A program made the translations under genes and the position numbers. 64,000 bases of DNA from Zoogloea sp021286885 (lineage in GTDB: Bacteria > Pseudomonadota > Gammaproteobacteria > Burkholderiales > Rhodocyclaceae): NCBI RefSeq assembly GCF_041915215.1, contig NZ_JAYSBV010000003.1; one strand, 5' to 3'. Below, in pieces: positions 52,636-60,179 of this stretch; position 1 is the first letter of the stretch; the number at the start of each line of letters is the position of its first letter. The notes under the pieces are model-generated. The model did no database searches and was not told the origin of the DNA. It saw only the letters and a program-made list of their open reading frames with translations.

Positions 52636-53247
52636 ATGAAGACTCGTAACCCAAAAACCGCCCCTAAAACCACGGCCAAGGCAGCTCCGAAAGCTGCCCC
52701 CCAAGTCGAAGCAGCAGTACCCGCCCAGGAACTCACCCCTCCGGCCCCCGAAGTTGTGCCGGCCCCTGCCGTGGCCAAGCCGGCCCCGCGCAAGCGCAGC
52801 CGCGCCGCTGCAAAACCCGAGGCAAGCCCGGCTGTGGCCGAGGCTGTCGTCGCTGAAGCACTTGTAGCCGAGCCCGTAGCCGCAGCGCCCGCCGTTGCCG
52901 ATGTTGCTGAAGTTGCAACGTCCGCCGTGGTGCTAGAGGCTGCGCCCGCGCCGGCCCCGGAAGTGCCCGTCGAAGCGCCTGCCGCCGTGGTGGCACCCGC
53001 TGCATCCAAGGCCAAGGCCAAGCCGGCCCGCAAGAGCAAGCCGGTGCGGGACAGCTTCACCTTCCCCGAAGAAGACTACGCGCTGCTGGGCCTGCTCAAG
53101 AAACGTGCGCTGGGCAGTGGTTGTGAAATCAAGAAGAGTGAATTGCTGCGCGCCGGCCTCCAGCTCCTGAACGGGCTGGACGATGCAGCCCTGCTCGAAG
53201 CCCTGGCTCGGGTGGAAAAGGTCAAGACGGGCCGGCCACGCAAGTAA
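52636..53247 (+). CDS. Ala/Pro/Lys-rich protein with C-terminal ribbon-helix-helix-like domain
   Basis: 203 residues from the ATG at 52636 (CAGGAG upstream). Residues ~1-135 are low complexity, dominated by Ala, Pro, Val and Lys (histone H1/AlgP-like). The last ~65 are ordered: RDSFTFPEEDYALLGLLKKRAL (strand then helix), then KKSELLRAGLQLLNGL (second helix) and a basic end KTGRPRK. Strand-helix-helix spacing fits a ribbon-helix-helix DNA-binding domain. A nucleoid-associated or autoregulatory DNA-binding role is inferred. The palindromic leader upstream would be a natural target. Confidence 0.75.
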   Translation: MKTRNPKTAPKTTAKAAPKAAPQVEAAVPAQELTPPAPEVVPAPAVAKPAPRKRSRAAAKPEASPAVAEAVVAEALVAEPVAAAPAVADVAEVATSAVVLEAAPAPAPEVPVEAPAAVVAPAASKAKAKPARKSKPVRDSFTFPEEDYALLGLLKKRALGSGCEIKKSELLRAGLQLLNGLDDAALLEALARVEKVKTGRPRK

Positions 53248-53263
53248 ACGGCCAGCGCAGTCT

Positions 53264-54130
53264 TCAGCCCCCCAACCGGCGCGCCACCTCCACAAAGGCC
53301 GCAGCCGCTGGCGAAAGCCGCTGAAAAGAGGGTGCCGCCAGGGCGGTGCGCCGCTTACGGGGCGGGTCCAGGGGGCGGTAGACCACCCCCGCCGGGGCTT
53401 CTGGGAGTGCCAGCCGGGCGGCGATGGAGAGGGCGTGGCCCTGGGCTACAAAGCCCAGCATGGATGAAAGTTGCTCGAAGCGGTACAACACCCGGGGCGG
53501 TGTGTCGGCCTGTGCCAGGAAGCGGTCGATGTGTTCGCCCGAGCCGGCAGTGGTGCGGATGAAAGGCTGGCCTGCCAGATCCTCGGCCCGGATGCTGGTG
53601 TGGGCAGCCAGAGGGTGATGAGCCGGCAGCAGGGCTACCAGTTCATCTTCGGCCAGGGGAATGGTTTCGAAGCGTTCGTCTGGCAGCACCACAAACCCGA
53701 GCTCCACCCGGCGTTCCAGCAGCCAGCGGGCGACGGTTTCGTCGTCCTGTTCTTCGATTTCCACCTGTACATGGGGCTGTTCCTCGGCAAAGGCCTGGAT
53801 CAGCCGGGGCAGCACATGGAGCGATGAAGTCACCCCGAAAGACGCGATCCGCAGGCGCCCCCGGGCAATGCCGTGCTCGGCCTGGGCTTCCTGCACCAGG
53901 GCTTCTTTTTGTTGCAGGATTTCATTCACGCGCACCAGCAGCCGGGCACCTGCGGGGGTCAGGCTGGAGTGCAGCCCGTCCCGGCTCAGGAGCGGGATGC
54001 CCAGCTCGGTTTCCAGTTGGCGCAGCGAATGACTGACCGCGCTTTGGGTGATGCCCAGCAGCCCGGCGGCCCGGGAAAAACTGCCGGCCCGGGCCAGGGC
54101 GGCAAAGACTTCAAGTTGGGTGAAGGTCAT
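53264..54130 (-). CDS. LysR-family transcriptional regulator
   Basis: 288 residues. N-terminal winged helix MTFTQLEVFAALARAGSFSRAAGLLGITQSAVSHSLRQLE, then a two-lobed periplasmic-binding-like effector domain (GRLRIASFGVTSSLHVLPRLIQAF). It is divergent from the EamA transporter, whose expression it probably controls; the 135-base gap holds two inverted repeats. Effector unknown. Confidence 0.93.
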   Translation of the reverse strand: MTFTQLEVFAALARAGSFSRAAGLLGITQSAVSHSLRQLETELGIPLLSRDGLHSSLTPAGARLLVRVNEILQQKEALVQEAQAEHGIARGRLRIASFGVTSSLHVLPRLIQAFAEEQPHVQVEIEEQDDETVARWLLERRVELGFVVLPDERFETIPLAEDELVALLPAHHPLAAHTSIRAEDLAGQPFIRTTAGSGEHIDRFLAQADTPPRVLYRFEQLSSMLGFVAQGHALSIAARLALPEAPAGVVYRPLDPPRKRRTALAAPSFQRLSPAAAAFVEVARRLGG

Positions 54131-54178
54131 GGATGCGTAAAAAGGGTCGGGTGAGGGCGTGGGGCATGCAGGGTTGCC

Positions 54179-54220
54179 ATGAGCGTTTACTCATTTGCCT
54201 ATCATCCGCCAGAAACGGAT
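54179..54220. promoter_or_regulatory. Inverted repeats between the LysR and EamA genes
   Basis: ATGAG-CGTTTA-CTCAT (54179-54194) and ATCCG-N7-CGGAT (54204-54220). Both are perfect five-base dyads in the divergent promoter region, candidate LysR-type binding sites. Confidence 0.5.
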
Positions 54221-54265
54221 AGTTGATGGTTGATGTCCGTTTAATGTCCATTACCTGACAGATTC

Positions 54266-55207
54266 ATGTCCATGAAGTTCAGCCATTCCGCCACCCACCT
54301 TCGTTTACTCGGCATGGCCGCCCTGTGGGGCGCCTCCTGGCCCTGGGGCCGGCTTGTGGCCCAGGCCATGCCGCCCCTGGCCGCTGCCAGCCTGCGTTTT
54401 CTGCTGGCTTCCGTGATCCTGGTGCCCTGGCTGCTGCACAGCCGTAAAGGCAGCAACCCCTGGCAGGGCTGGACGGCCCGGCGCTGGGGCGGCATGGGGC
54501 TGGCCGCCACCACGGGGGTGTTTGGCTACGCCAGTTGCTTCATGTTGGGCCTGCAACGGGTGCCGGCGGGCAAGGCTTCCCTGGTGATCACCCTGAATCC
54601 GGTGGTCACGCTGCTGTTGGCCACCTGGCTGTTCCGGGAGCGGATCAACGGCCTCATTGGCTTTGGCATGGCCCTGGCGGCCAGTGGTGCGCTGATCGTG
54701 CTCACCAAGGGCGCCCCCTGGCAGGTGCTGGATGGCAGCCTGGGCCTGGGCGAGCTGTTTTTGCTTGGCTGCGTGGCCTGCTGGGTCACATACACGCTGA
54801 TCGGCAAGGCCATTCTGGGGGGCGTGGATGCGCTCACCACCACATGCACCACAGCGCTATTGGGCGCGGCCATGTTGCTGCTCGCCAGCATCACCCTCGA
54901 AGGTGCCGCTGGCTGGGCCCAGGCCTGGGAAGGCATGGCCCGGGTATGGCCCTGGGTGTTGTGCATGGCTTTTGGCACCACGGCGATTGCCTACGCCTGG
55001 TACTTTGAGGGCGTCAAAACCCTGGGCGCCAGCGCCGCATCGGCTTACATCACGCTGGTGCCGGTGTTTGGCGTGCTGTGCGCCTGCCTGGGGCTGGGGG
55101 AAGCGCTGGACAGTTCCTTGCTGGTGGGCGGCCTGATGGCGTTGGGGGGCATGGCCTTGATGCACGTGGGGCGTCATCCTGGCGCCTTCGGCGTGGCGCG
55201 CCGCTGA
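54266..55207 (+). CDS. EamA-family (DMT) transporter
   Basis: 313 residues with ten membrane helices in two EamA repeats; the first opens LLGMAALWGASWPWGRLVAQAMPPLAAASLRFLLAS and the second follows GELFLLGCVACWVTYTLIGKAIL. DMT exporters commonly export amino acids or metabolites. It is divergent from the LysR gene that probably regulates it. The substrate cannot be told. Confidence 0.92.
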   Translation: MSMKFSHSATHLRLLGMAALWGASWPWGRLVAQAMPPLAAASLRFLLASVILVPWLLHSRKGSNPWQGWTARRWGGMGLAATTGVFGYASCFMLGLQRVPAGKASLVITLNPVVTLLLATWLFRERINGLIGFGMALAASGALIVLTKGAPWQVLDGSLGLGELFLLGCVACWVTYTLIGKAILGGVDALTTTCTTALLGAAMLLLASITLEGAAGWAQAWEGMARVWPWVLCMAFGTTAIAYAWYFEGVKTLGASAASAYITLVPVFGVLCACLGLGEALDSSLLVGGLMALGGMALMHVGRHPGAFGVARR

Positions 55208-55304
55208 ACGCGGTAGGCCTGGCTGAGCTGTGGCGTTCCCACACGGACGGCGCTTGCAAGCGTTGGCCATGCTGCCGCTGGTGATAACGCGGGCGCGGCT
55301 GGGA

Positions 55305-55355
55305 GTTCGTACCGGCTGTTCGTACCGGCTGTTCGTACCGGCTGTTCGTACCGGC
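55305..55355. repeat. 13-base tandem repeat, 3.9 copies
   Basis: GTTCGTACCGGCT repeated exactly at 55305, 55318 and 55331, with a fourth copy at 55344 lacking the last base. Copies are identical, suggesting recent expansion. Confidence 0.92.
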
Positions 55356-55435
55356 GCGCCGGCAGTCCTGAGTTCTGAAAACGGCTAAAAATCGTCCAAA
55401 AGCGACCCCAACAGCACCCGCGCCCTCCGATAAGA

Positions 55436-55467
55436 CAACTTCTGAAAATAACTATTTTCAGAAGTTG
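55436..55467. terminator. Perfect 14-bp hairpin between convergent genes
   Basis: CAACTTCTGAAAAT (55436-55449), loop AACT, ATTTTCAGAAGTTG (55454-55467). The symmetric, AT-rich stem between convergent genes suits a bidirectional terminator, though neither side has a proper T-run. Confidence 0.6.
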
Positions 55468-55544
55468 AAGAACCGTATGGGCCACGAGGGCCCACCTCCT
55501 ACAGCCTCCCACCTCCCAATCTGATATTTGATCCCCAGTGGCCG

Positions 55545-56150
55545 TCAGTCCGGCGTGTCCTCATCTTCCTGGGGCTGCCACACCACGCGCCCCGAGCCGC
55601 CCAGGGCGTGCTGGAGTTCGGCGATACGATCGGCGGTAATGCGTAACGTCAATTCCACCGCTGCGCCGTGCTGCACGTGCAACAGGCTGGCGCCCGCGTG
55701 CTCTACGGCGCGGCGCACCAGGCCTTCGAGGGCGTAAGGAAAGCTGCAGCGCAGGATCTGGTACTGGACGATGGGCGTTTTCTCGGCGCCCAGGAGCGCC
55801 TGGGCCACGCTGTCGGTGTAGGCCCGCACCAGCCCACCCGCGCCCAGCCGGACGCCGCCGTAGTAGCGCACCACCGTGGCCAGCACGCCTTCGAGTTGCT
55901 GGTGGCGCAGCACGTCCAGCATGGGGCGGCCGGCGGTGCCGCTGGGTTCGCCATCATCCACCGCCGCCGACTGGCCACCGGCCAGCAAGGCCCAGCACAC
56001 ATGGGCCGCGCCCGGGTGTTGGGCGCGCAGGCTGGCCACCACCTGCTGGGCTTCCTTGCGGTCGGGCACGGGCTGGACGCAGCCCAGGAAGCGGCTTTTT
56101 TTGATCAGGAGTTCGCTGTGGCTGGCACAGGCCAGGGTCTGGGCGGGCAT
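55545..56150 (-). CDS. YigZ/IMPACT-family protein
   Basis: 201 residues. The N-terminal UPF0029 domain is clear (IKKSRFLGCVQPVPDRKEAQQVVASL...HPGAAHVCWALLAGG...DDGEPSGTAGRPMLDVLRHQ, then VVRYYGGVRLGAGGLVRAYTDSV), with a DUF1949 ferredoxin-like C-terminal domain. Members bind nucleic acids or influence translation; function in bacteria is not settled. Divergent from prpF. Confidence 0.93.
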   Translation of the reverse strand: MPAQTLACASHSELLIKKSRFLGCVQPVPDRKEAQQVVASLRAQHPGAAHVCWALLAGGQSAAVDDGEPSGTAGRPMLDVLRHQQLEGVLATVVRYYGGVRLGAGGLVRAYTDSVAQALLGAEKTPIVQYQILRCSFPYALEGLVRRAVEHAGASLLHVQHGAAVELTLRITADRIAELQHALGGSGRVVWQPQEDEDTPD

Positions 56151-56297
56151 GGGCAGGCGGCGGGCATGGGACGTGGGGGCGCGATTTTAGCCCGGAGTCG
56201 TGCCCGGGCTGCGTTTACAATGGCCGGCCTGGGAGGCGCCAGCCTGTCGCCCAGGGTTTTCAACACCCGTTTTCAGAACCTGACCCGAGATGTGCTC

Positions 56298-57467
56298 ATG
56301 AGACAGTTGCGGATTCCGGCCACCTACATGCGGGGTGGCACCAGCAAGGGCGTGTTTTTTGTGGCCGACGATCTGCCCATGAATGCTGCCGAGCGGGATC
56401 GCTGGCTCTTGCGCATCGTGGGCAGCCCGGACGCCTACGGCAAGCAGATTGATGGGATGGGCGGTGCCACGTCCAGCACCAGCAAGGTGGTGCTGGTGTC
56501 CCGCTCCAGCCGGCCGGATTGCGACGTGGATTACCTGTTCGGCGCGGTTTCCATCGGCAATCCGGTCATCGACTGGTCGGGCAACTGCGGCAATCTGAGC
56601 GCGGCGGTGGGCCCCTTTGCGCTGGAACGAGGGCTGGTGACCAATCCGCCCAAGGAGGGCGTGGCTACGGTACGCATCTGGCAGGCCAACATCGGCCAGA
56701 AGATCCTGGCCCGGGTGCCCGTGGTGGGCGGCCAGGTGCGGGAGTTGGGAGATTTCATGCTGGATGGGGTGAGTTTTCCGGCGCCCGAGATTGAGCTGGA
56801 GTTTCTGGAGCCCGAGCCCGCCCCGGGCCAGCCGGCGCCCGCCCTGTTTCCCACCGGAAACCTGGTGGATGAACTGCGTGTGGGCAATCTGCCGCCTGTG
56901 CCGGCAACCCTGATTGTGGCGGGGATTCCGACCATCTTCATTGCAGCCGCCAGCCTGGGGCTGAAAGGCACCGAGCTGCCCGACGTGGTGAACGGCTTGC
57001 CCGACGTACTGGTTCGCGCTGAAGCGCTGCGGGGGGCGGGTGCGGTTGCCATGGGCCTGGCACGCAACCCCTATGAAGCCACCCGCCTCCGCCCCCACAG
57101 CCCAAAACTCGCCCTGGTCGCCCCCGCCAGCAGCTATCGGGCCGCCGATGGGCGCCAGATGGATGGCCGCGAGTTGGATTTGGTGTGCCGGATATTTTCC
57201 ATGGGGCCCATGCATCACGCGATGACAGGGACCGGCGGGCTCGCCATTGCAGCCGCTGCGGCCATTCCCGGCACCCTGGTGCACGACCTCCGGCGTCCGG
57301 GCCCGACGGACTCGGTGTGCTTCGGCCACGCCTCCGGCAGGCTGCGGGTGGGGATCCAGATTGAAGGCAGCGGCACCGAGTGGCGGGTCATCAGTACCCG
57401 CATGAGCCGTTCGGCCCGGGTGCTGATGGATGGTTGGGTGCGTCTGCCTGCCGAAGGGCTGGTCTGA
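56298..57467 (+). CDS. prpF: 2-methylaconitate cis-trans isomerase, PrpF family
   Basis: 389 residues from the ATG at 56298. Diaminopimelate-epimerase-like fold with the N-terminal signature RIPATYMRGGTSKGVFF, the GGATSSTSKVV segment, and the catalytic-Cys region SGNCGNLSAA. PrpF isomerises 2-methylaconitate in the methylcitrate cycle when AcnD replaces PrpD. No prpB, prpC or acnD gene is in the window. Its stop overlaps the start of the CLC gene (TGATG), so the two are coupled. It could act on another aconitate-like substrate. Confidence 0.88.
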   Translation: MRQLRIPATYMRGGTSKGVFFVADDLPMNAAERDRWLLRIVGSPDAYGKQIDGMGGATSSTSKVVLVSRSSRPDCDVDYLFGAVSIGNPVIDWSGNCGNLSAAVGPFALERGLVTNPPKEGVATVRIWQANIGQKILARVPVVGGQVRELGDFMLDGVSFPAPEIELEFLEPEPAPGQPAPALFPTGNLVDELRVGNLPPVPATLIVAGIPTIFIAAASLGLKGTELPDVVNGLPDVLVRAEALRGAGAVAMGLARNPYEATRLRPHSPKLALVAPASSYRAADGRQMDGRELDLVCRIFSMGPMHHAMTGTGGLAIAAAAAIPGTLVHDLRRPGPTDSVCFGHASGRLRVGIQIEGSGTEWRVISTRMSRSARVLMDGWVRLPAEGLV

Positions 57468-58753
57468 TGGTGCCGCGCCCCCTGCCTCCGTCGAGTTTGG
57501 CCGACACCCTGGGCGTATTGCCCCACCTGGCCCGCTGGTTGGGTTTGGCGGCTTTGGTCGCGCTGCTGGCGGGTTCGGCATCGGCGTTCTTTTTATGGGC
57601 CCTGGATCTGGCCACCGCCACCCGCCTCGCCCACTCCTGGTTGCTGGCCCTGCTGCCCCTGGCCGGGTTTGGGGTGGGCTGGGTATATCTGCGTTATGGG
57701 CAACAGGTGGAGGCTGGCAACAACCTGCTGATCGACGAAATCCACGATCCCAAAAAGCAGATTCCCCTGCGCATGGTGCCCCTGGTGCTGGGCGGAACCC
57801 TGGTGTCCCATCTGTTTGGTGCCTCGGTGGGCCGGGAAGGTACGGCGGTGCAGATGGGCGGCGCCCTGGCCGACCAGCTCACTCGGGTCTTTCGGCTCAA
57901 GCACGAAGACCGGCGCATCATTCTGATGGCGGGGATCAGCGCAGGCTTTGCATCGGTGTTTGGTACGCCCCTGGCGGGGGCGGTGTTCGGGCTGGAAGTG
58001 CTGGCCCTGGGGCGACTGCGCTACGACGCCCTGCTCCCCTGCATGCTGGCGGCGATTCTGGCCGATGCGGTGGGCCAGGCCTGGGGCGTGCATCACACCC
58101 ATTACGCTGCCGGCGCCGTGCCGGCCCTGTCGGCCTGGAGCCTGGGGGCGGTGCTGCTGGCGGGCGCAGCCTTCGGGCTGACTGGGCGCCTGTTTGCCGA
58201 CCTGACCCACGGCTTGGGGGGCTGGGTCAAGGGGCGCATCGCCTACCCGCCCCTGCGCCCCCTGCTGGGCGGCTGTGTGCTGGCCCTGCTGGGCTGGGGC
58301 TTGGGGGCGGAAGCCTATCTGGGCCTGGGGATTCCGGGGATTGTGGCGGCCTTCGATCAGCCTCTGGTGGGCCATGAGTTTGCCGCCAAGCTGGGCTTTA
58401 CCGTGCTCTCGCTGGGGAGTGGCTTCAAGGGCGGTGAGGTCACGCCCCTGTTTTACATCGGGGCGACCCTGGGCAACGGGCTGGCCCCCGTGCTGCACAT
58501 GCCCTTCGGGCTCATGGCTGGGCTGGGTTTTGTAGCGGTGTTTGCTGGCGCCGCCAACACGCCCCTGGCCTCAACTTTGATGGCTCTGGAGCTGTTTGGG
58601 CCGGAAGTCGGGGTGTATGCGGGGCTGGCGTGTACCGTGAGCTACCTGTTTTCGGGGCACGCGGGCATCTACCGGGCCCAGCGCATCGGCCAGGCCAAGC
58701 ACCGCCCGGCCCCTGAAAACATCCGGCTAGGAGATTTGCCCCGGCGCCCCTGA
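57467..58753 (+). CDS. CLC-family anion transporter, CLC-F-like
   Basis: 428 residues from the ATG at 57467, overlapping the prpF stop. A CLC core with the segments EAGNNLLIDEIHDPK (position of the GSGIP loop in chloride CLCs), GASVGREGTAVQMG (gating Glu) and GFKGGEVTPLFYIGATLGN. The canonical GSGIP is replaced by a GNN-type loop, a feature I associate with fluoride/proton antiporters, so fluoride export is possible; plain chloride transport cannot be excluded. No fluoride riboswitch was seen. Confidence 0.85.
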   Translation: MVPRPLPPSSLADTLGVLPHLARWLGLAALVALLAGSASAFFLWALDLATATRLAHSWLLALLPLAGFGVGWVYLRYGQQVEAGNNLLIDEIHDPKKQIPLRMVPLVLGGTLVSHLFGASVGREGTAVQMGGALADQLTRVFRLKHEDRRIILMAGISAGFASVFGTPLAGAVFGLEVLALGRLRYDALLPCMLAAILADAVGQAWGVHHTHYAAGAVPALSAWSLGAVLLAGAAFGLTGRLFADLTHGLGGWVKGRIAYPPLRPLLGGCVLALLGWGLGAEAYLGLGIPGIVAAFDQPLVGHEFAAKLGFTVLSLGSGFKGGEVTPLFYIGATLGNGLAPVLHMPFGLMAGLGFVAVFAGAANTPLASTLMALELFGPEVGVYAGLACTVSYLFSGHAGIYRAQRIGQAKHRPAPENIRLGDLPRRP

Positions 58754-58787
58754 ACGATCAGGCGGGCGCTCGGGGCGGGCGGCGGGG

Positions 58788-59831
58788 TCAGACCCGCTGC
58801 TTGCGCAGCTGGGCCAGATCGGCCAGGGCTTCAGCCAGGGCCGCCTCGGCCCGCTGGGCGCGGGTGCTCTCGGCCAGGCGCCCTTCTTCCATCACCCGGG
58901 CCCGGGCTTCGGCGGCGGCCACGGCGGATTCCTTGCCGTGGGCGGCTTCGCTGGCGGTCTTGAACTGGGCCTGCAGACGCTCAATCCGCCCTTCTGCCGC
59001 TGCCAACGATGTTTCGAGCTGGCGCACCTTGGAGACGGCTTCGCGCAGGGCGGCCTTGGCTTCTTCGGTCTGCTCCCGCTGGCGGGCTTCCCGATCTTCC
59101 CGGGTGCTGACCTGCTGACGCAGGGCGGTGATTTCGGCCAGCTTTTCCTGGCGGGACTGCTCGATCTGCTTGAGGAGCTGTTCCCGATCCAGCACGCTGC
59201 GTTCCTGCTCTTCGCGCAGGGCGGCGTTGTAGCGCTCCTGGGCGGCCTGCTGGACTTTGTTCATGCGCTCAAGCTCGGTGTTATAGCGCTGGTCCCGGGC
59301 TTCGGCGGCTTCTTCGAGTTGCTTGATGCGACTTTCCTGCACATCGCGCATGCGCTGGATTTCGATGGCCTGGGCGCGCAGTTCGGTGAGGCTCAGATCC
59401 CGCAGTTCGATGGTGCGGTTGAGGGCTTCGATCTGCTGATGGTCGCGCTGGGCCTGGGCTTCCAGTTCGGCAATGCGCGCATGGGCGGCATCCAGCTGGG
59501 CGCGGACTTCTTCCCGTGCCTGCTCCAGCTCACCCCGCTGACTCGCCAGCAGCTGGTCGGCGTGCTGGAGCGAGAGGGACCAAACCTTGGTCATGAAACT
59601 GTCTACGGCGCCCACCAGATCGGCGGGCATGCCGGGCACGCTGCGCTGACGGAAGAAAGCCGCGCCGGTCTCGCGCCGCCATTGATCCATGTAACGCTGT
59701 ACGACTTCGCTCGACCCCTTGTTCCCCAGCTCGGCATACACGAGGTTGAAGGACGGGTTTTCGCCCTGGGAGAGCAACTGGAAGCAGATGTGCTCCACTG
59801 CTTCAAACGTAACACTACTACTGCGGGCCAT
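58788..59831 (-). CDS. KfrA-like DNA-binding coiled-coil protein
   Basis: 347 residues. The N-terminal ~90 residues form a helix-turn-helix domain like that of KfrA (VTFEAVEHICFQLLSQGENPSFNLVYAELGNKGSSEVVQRYMDQWRRE). From ~100 to the end is one long coiled coil rich in Glu, Gln, Ala and Arg. Plasmid KfrA binds its own promoter and helps plasmid segregation; this copy sits on what looks like chromosome. Direct TGATGCG repeats lie 20-36 bases upstream of its start. Whether it belongs to an integrated element is open. Confidence 0.85.
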   Translation of the reverse strand: MARSSSVTFEAVEHICFQLLSQGENPSFNLVYAELGNKGSSEVVQRYMDQWRRETGAAFFRQRSVPGMPADLVGAVDSFMTKVWSLSLQHADQLLASQRGELEQAREEVRAQLDAAHARIAELEAQAQRDHQQIEALNRTIELRDLSLTELRAQAIEIQRMRDVQESRIKQLEEAAEARDQRYNTELERMNKVQQAAQERYNAALREEQERSVLDREQLLKQIEQSRQEKLAEITALRQQVSTREDREARQREQTEEAKAALREAVSKVRQLETSLAAAEGRIERLQAQFKTASEAAHGKESAVAAAEARARVMEEGRLAESTRAQRAEAALAEALADLAQLRKQRV

Positions 59832-59850
59832 GAGGTTCCCTTTGCTCAGG

Positions 59851-59876
59851 TGATGCGTATTGATGCGCCTGCATCA
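59851..59876. promoter_or_regulatory. Candidate KfrA-like operator
   Basis: TGATGCG at 59851-59857 and again at 59861-59867, ten bases (one helical turn) apart, followed by the inverted half GCATCA at 59871-59876. Confidence 0.5.
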
Positions 59877-60011
59877 GAACAATGCAGGTACTTCAGCATA
59901 GCATAGACATTGGGCCGCTTAACGTTTTGTTTGTGACGCTAATCGGCGCATTTGTTTAAATTTGATGACTTTTAAAAAACGACACATCGTCGCCAACACG
60001 CGCCAGCACAC

Positions 60012-60058
60012 GGTTTTTCGCAAAAACCCCTGACTTGACAAATGCTTAGCGGTGTCAA
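60012..60058. promoter_or_regulatory. Hairpin and inverted repeat upstream of the Pvc16-like gene
   Basis: GGTTTTT-CGC-AAAAACC (7-bp stem, 60012-60028) and TTGACA-N12-TGTCAA (60035-60058). The TTGACA is also a perfect -35 hexamer, but no good -10 follows at the right spacing. Confidence 0.45.
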
Positions 60059-60179
60059 AGGATGGTTCAAAGGCTTGGCAGCAGAATGAGGCTATGGCAT
60101 CGTCAGTGCGCAGTAATTCCTCCTCATGTGGATTCAAGACGCGTTAAAAATTTGTATCCAGGCTCTCAAGGACTTTTGA

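Larger units (their letters stand above)
55208..55544. other. 337-base convergent intergenic region with tandem repeat and hairpin
   Basis: Between the convergent EamA and yigZ genes. It contains a 13-base tandem repeat and a perfect 14-bp hairpin, described separately; no gene seen. Confidence 0.8.
59832..60179. other. 348-base divergent control region between KfrA-like and Pvc16-like genes
   Basis: Holds TGATGCG repeats near the KfrA-like start, a short hairpin and a TTGACA/TGTCAA inverted repeat nearer the Pvc16-like gene. No coding sequence recognised. TATGCT on the minus strand within 59895-59905 is a possible -10 for the KfrA-like gene. Confidence 0.6.

Noticed and set aside
55305..55355. 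Possible CRISPR array
   Set aside because: The units are 13 bases, directly adjacent with no unique spacers, and no cas gene is present.
58754..58787. Overlap or frameshift between the CLC gene and the KfrA-like gene
   Set aside because: The two genes are convergent with a clean short gap; both frames are intact.
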